DNA of 64,000 bases, taken from NCBI GenBank assembly GCA_022824365.1, contig JAJEAA010000018.1, positions 248,001 to 312,000 on the forward strand. The letters run 5' to 3'. The notes below the pieces were generated by a model, which made no database searches, was not told the origin of the DNA, and saw only the letters and a program-made list of their open reading frames with translations. Shown in pieces: positions 60,627 to 64,000 of this stretch. Position numbers and translations under genes: made by a program. Numbering within the stretch: position 1 is the stretch's first letter; each line of letters opens with the position of its first letter. The DNA comes from Anaerolineae bacterium. Its GTDB lineage: Bacteria; Chloroflexota; Anaerolineae; Aggregatilineales; Phototrophicaceae.

Positions 60627-61784
60627 TTGCGCCAGAAGCCTCCCAAGTTGCTCTACGTTATAAACATCCCGCGCTTCTTCGTCTCCCATCGCTTGCCTCT
60701 GGCTATTGCAGCGCGCGCCGCCGGATTTGACGTCCATATCGCGACATCCGGCGCAGACGCCGCTTCTGTGAACAAGATCATGGAAAACGGCTTCCCTTTC
60801 TATCCACTGCCCCTTAGCCAGCATGGCATGAATCCACTGCGCGAATTGAAGACCTTGCTCGCCCTGCGCAAGCTCTATGCGGATTTGCAGCCTGACCTGC
60901 TGCACCACGTCAGCATCAAGCCTGTGATTTACGGCGGTATCGCCGCCAGATTAACGGGCGGCATTCCAGTCATTCAAGCCATGAGCGGCTTGGGATACCT
61001 GTTCGCCGGCGACGATCTCAAGGCGAAAACCTTGGCTCTGCTCAGTCAGCCAGCGTTCAGGCTTGCGCTGGCGGGCGCTCACACGCGCATGATCTTTCAG
61101 AATCCGGACGACCGGCGGGTCTTTGTGGAGCGCGGCTTGATCAAAGGCGAAAGGACAAGGCTGATCCGCGGCTCCGGGGTTGACGAAACAGAATTCCATC
61201 CCCGCCCTGAGACGCCATCGGACAAGCCGGTTGTCCTCTTCGCCGGGCGACTGCTGTGGCAAAAGGGCGTCGGCGATTTTGTCGAGGTAGCGCGCCGGCT
61301 TCGCAGCAAAGCGCATTTTCGCGTGGTCGGCTACGAAGAAAGCACCAGCCCCCTGAATGTCCCAACGGCGCAACTTGAAGCCTGGCATAATGCCGGCCTG
61401 ATCGAGTGGCAGGGCAAACGCGATGATATGCCCGTCGTATACGCGGAAAGCGATATTGTTTGTCTGCCGTCCACCTATGGCGAAGGCGTACCCAAGGTCC
61501 TCATTGAAGCGGCCGCTTGCGCTCGCGCTTGCGTCGCCACAGACAGTCCCGGCTGCCGGGAAATCGTACTTCACGAAGACAACGGTTTGCTCATCCCGCC
61601 AAGAGACATTAACGCTCTCGCCGCCGCCGTCGAGCGACTGATCGACGATGCGACCCGGCGCCGCGCCATGGGCGTCCGAGGCCGGGAAATCGTACTCGAA
61701 GGATTCACCTTGCGCCATGTCACAGATGCGACGATTGCCCTATACCACATCGCGCTGAACGAAGCGGAAGCAGAAACCGCCTAG
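60627..61784 (+). CDS. Glycosyltransferase family 4-like
   Basis: PVVLFAGRLLWQKGVGDFVEVARRL, DIVCLPSTYGEGVPKVLIEAAACARACVATDSPGCREIV; TTG start likely. Confidence 0.88.
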   Translation: MRQKPPKLLYVINIPRFFVSHRLPLAIAARAAGFDVHIATSGADAASVNKIMENGFPFYPLPLSQHGMNPLRELKTLLALRKLYADLQPDLLHHVSIKPVIYGGIAARLTGGIPVIQAMSGLGYLFAGDDLKAKTLALLSQPAFRLALAGAHTRMIFQNPDDRRVFVERGLIKGERTRLIRGSGVDETEFHPRPETPSDKPVVLFAGRLLWQKGVGDFVEVARRLRSKAHFRVVGYEESTSPLNVPTAQLEAWHNAGLIEWQGKRDDMPVVYAESDIVCLPSTYGEGVPKVLIEAAACARACVATDSPGCREIVLHEDNGLLIPPRDINALAAAVERLIDDATRRRAMGVRGREIVLEGFTLRHVTDATIALYHIALNEAEAETA

Positions 61785-61793
61785 ATTTTGTCT

Positions 61794-63059
61794 TCACGGC
61801 GACGCCGCTTGCCGCGCTCGTAATACCGCGCCGGCGCAAATCGGCGGTCCATCCGGCGGATAACTCCAGGTCTGCGGCAAACCTGCTTCACGCGCCATAT
61901 CCTGGAATTCTCGATAGATCAGGGTTAAGGAGTCGCAATCGCCAATTATCTCCGCCGACTGCCCCTGCAAATACCAGCAATCAAGCTGTCGATCTTGTAT
62001 GGCGACGCCGCCTTCGACTTGCAAGCGGCTGCAACGTCCAAAGGCGGACTTCGCTTGCTCATAATCGCCATCGAGAAAGCGCAGCCGTCCCAAGGCATAC
62101 CAGCCGTCGTCCCAGAGCGGCGCCAGCGCTGTGACCTCCTGGCAATATCGCAGCGCGGCATCGCGTTCCTGCAAACGTTCCGAAAGTTCGCATAACCGCG
62201 TCCGCGCTTTCACGTTGTCAGCGGACATAGCCATGATCGTGAAGTAGGACACGGTAGCTTGGTCAACATCGCCAACTTGCAGCGCGAATAGCGCCTTCTC
62301 GAAATGCAGGGGGATCAGCTTGCCATTGTAAGCAAGCGCCTTGTCAAGTTCCGCCAGCGCAGCCCGATAATTGCCCATATCGCCATATGCCAGCGCCATT
62401 GCGCGATGACTTTCCAGCTCGTACCGGCGCTGCTTTAGCGCAAATTCGAGTCCGGTTTCCGCCTCCCGCAGCGCAGCCTGGGCGATGCCGCGCGCCCCGT
62501 AAGACAGCGAAAGCACGATCCGCGCCAATATATGATCCGGCTCGCGCTCCACAATACGCAGGGCTATGCGACCAGCCTCCTCAGCAGATCCCGTGGCTTG
62601 CAGCGCATAACCGTGTAAAGCCTGCATGTCCAAATCACGCGGCAAGCGCCTTATCGCCTCCCGGCTTGCCTCCAGCGCCTTGGCTCGGTCATCTTCCCGC
62701 CTCACATCGCTGTAACTGCGGTAAATCAAGGCGCGGACGAGCAACTCATACACGGCGACATCCGCGCCATCTCGCTCAAGTAGCTGATGCGCAAATTCTA
62801 CCGCCGACTTGAGATCCCCTTTGTTGAAGGCGGCGAACGCGTCCGGCAAGCTGACCGCGGGCCCAAGGTTGCGATTCTGGTTGAGCCGCAGCCCGATCCA
62901 GTGTCGTCCAAGGACCACAACAGCCATCGTCACCAGCAGCAAGACGAGCAAGGACGCGCAACCGCTCCTGCGCTGCGGCCGCCGGCTAAACAATCTGTAA
63001 CTGTTCCGCTTTACTTTCATTCCCTGTGTCGGATCAAGCGCAAGACAAATGCTAAGCAA
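61794..63059 (-). CDS. Membrane-anchored tetratricopeptide-repeat protein
   Basis: N-terminal TM, repeated helical TPR pattern (NYRAALAELDKALAYNGKLIPLHFEKALFALQVGD...). Start uncertain. Confidence 0.75.
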   Translation of the reverse strand: MLSICLALDPTQGMKVKRNSYRLFSRRPQRRSGCASLLVLLLVTMAVVVLGRHWIGLRLNQNRNLGPAVSLPDAFAAFNKGDLKSAVEFAHQLLERDGADVAVYELLVRALIYRSYSDVRREDDRAKALEASREAIRRLPRDLDMQALHGYALQATGSAEEAGRIALRIVEREPDHILARIVLSLSYGARGIAQAALREAETGLEFALKQRRYELESHRAMALAYGDMGNYRAALAELDKALAYNGKLIPLHFEKALFALQVGDVDQATVSYFTIMAMSADNVKARTRLCELSERLQERDAALRYCQEVTALAPLWDDGWYALGRLRFLDGDYEQAKSAFGRCSRLQVEGGVAIQDRQLDCWYLQGQSAEIIGDCDSLTLIYREFQDMAREAGLPQTWSYPPDGPPICAGAVLRARQAASP

Positions 63060-63146
63060 AGTCTAATACGTAACTATCAAGTTCACCCGAAGCATCCCAC
63101 TGGAATCTCGGGCTCTCGCAGATTTCGCCTAATCAAGACGTGATTG

Positions 63147-63824
63147 CTATGGTTTCATCTCTGCCGCAAGACTGGCCGCCTTATGCGCCGCTCGGATGGG
63201 CTCCGGCAAGCGGTACTTCGTGGTACAAGCCAAGACCAAGGCGACGGCGCTCTCAATCTCGCACAAATGCCCGACCGAGACGTATACCGGCTTTACGCCC
63301 GTCCGCGTCCGCAAGACGATGCCAAGTTGTTCATCACCGTGCATTAAAGGTTGGCGGCCGCCTTTTTCCCGGACAGGCAATTCATATTGGCCGATAAAGT
63401 GCGACTTGCCGCATCCGATAGTAGGGCGCCCCAGCCATAATCCGAGATGCGCCGCGATGCCCAGCTTCCGCGGGTGAATCTGCCCCATGCCGTCAAAGAG
63501 AAAGACATCCGGCTGACGCCTGATACGCTCCAGCGCATCCAATACCACGGGCCCCTCACGAAATGCCAGCAACCCGGGGATGTAAGGATACGTAGATTCT
63601 CGCTGCGCGCTTGCGGTTTCCACAATCACTAAACCGGGATAGCTCATCACCACGACCGCGGCGCGCGTCATGCCGCCTTTGACGCTGACGTCAACTCCGG
63701 CAACAGTTCGGACCTCGTCAAAATCAAGGGGTCGGTCGCTTATCAAGCGCGAAGCCAAGTCGCGTTGCAATGCGATCGCCGCCTTCGGGTTGAGATCCCA
63801 TCTGTGCAGCGGCTCAATATTCAT
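63147..63824 (-). CDS. nfi: Endonuclease V
   Basis: VAGVDVSVKGG, YPYIPGLLAFREGPVVLDALE, DVFLFDGMGQIHPRKLGIAAHLGL. Confidence 0.93.
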   Translation of the reverse strand: MNIEPLHRWDLNPKAAIALQRDLASRLISDRPLDFDEVRTVAGVDVSVKGGMTRAAVVVMSYPGLVIVETASAQRESTYPYIPGLLAFREGPVVLDALERIRRQPDVFLFDGMGQIHPRKLGIAAHLGLWLGRPTIGCGKSHFIGQYELPVREKGGRQPLMHGDEQLGIVLRTRTGVKPVYVSVGHLCEIESAVALVLACTTKYRLPEPIRAAHKAASLAAEMKP

Positions 63825-63856
63825 TTGATATCTCTGCGTTTGCGCTCAGAAAGCAG

Positions 63857-64000
63857 CTACATTTCAAGATAATCGCGCAGTTGTCGTGAACGCGTCGGAT
63901 GGCGCAGCTTACGTAATGCCTTCGCCTCGATCTGTCGGATGCGCTCGCGCGTGACGCCAAAATAGCGCCCGACCTCTTCGAGCGTGTTGTCATACCCGTC
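63857..64000 (-). CDS. RNA polymerase primary sigma factor, C-terminus (N-terminus outside window)
   Basis: Reverse strand: [47 protein letters not shown]: sigma region 4.2. Not in the ORF track (partial). Confidence 0.92.
   Translation of the reverse strand, partial: DGYDNTLEEVGRYFGVTRERIRQIEAKALRKLRHPTRSRQLRDYLEM

Overview
The window looks like a chromosomal segment of a moderately high-GC bacterium. Gene content and protein flavour suggest Chloroflexota/Anaerolineae-like, but this is inferred, not tested. Core blocks are: a str/S10-type ribosomal cluster on the minus strand (rpsL-rpsG-fusA-tuf-rpsJ-rplC-rplD, the last truncated by the window edge); a tmRNA gene (ssrA, not in the ORF track); pth and mfd; a complete 14-subunit complex I operon (nuoA-N, minus strand) with an extra small TPR-like gene between nuoF and nuoG; an rpoB with no adjacent rpoC; an ABC-F ATPase; endonuclease V; and the C-terminal end of a primary sigma factor at the right edge. 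The most system-like accessory region is a compact three-gene operon at about 47.07-51.05 kb, between the divergent nuo promoter and the convergent rpoB. It encodes a coiled-coil + HARE-HTH-like protein, an 869-aa protein with recognisable GHKL-type ATPase motifs, and a 267-aa protein of unknown family, with translational coupling and an AT-rich, palindrome-containing promoter region. Other notable points are a NuoJ with a ~255-aa insertion resembling DUF4397 repeats, His/Asp-rich insertions in NuoL, a Pth-TPR fusion, a tmRNA with a non-canonical T-loop, tandem glycosyltransferases with a homogenised 3' end, two copies of a MITE-like intergenic repeat, and three convergent gene pairs overlapping exactly at CTAG. 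All family assignments come from reading motifs by eye; no database search was run.
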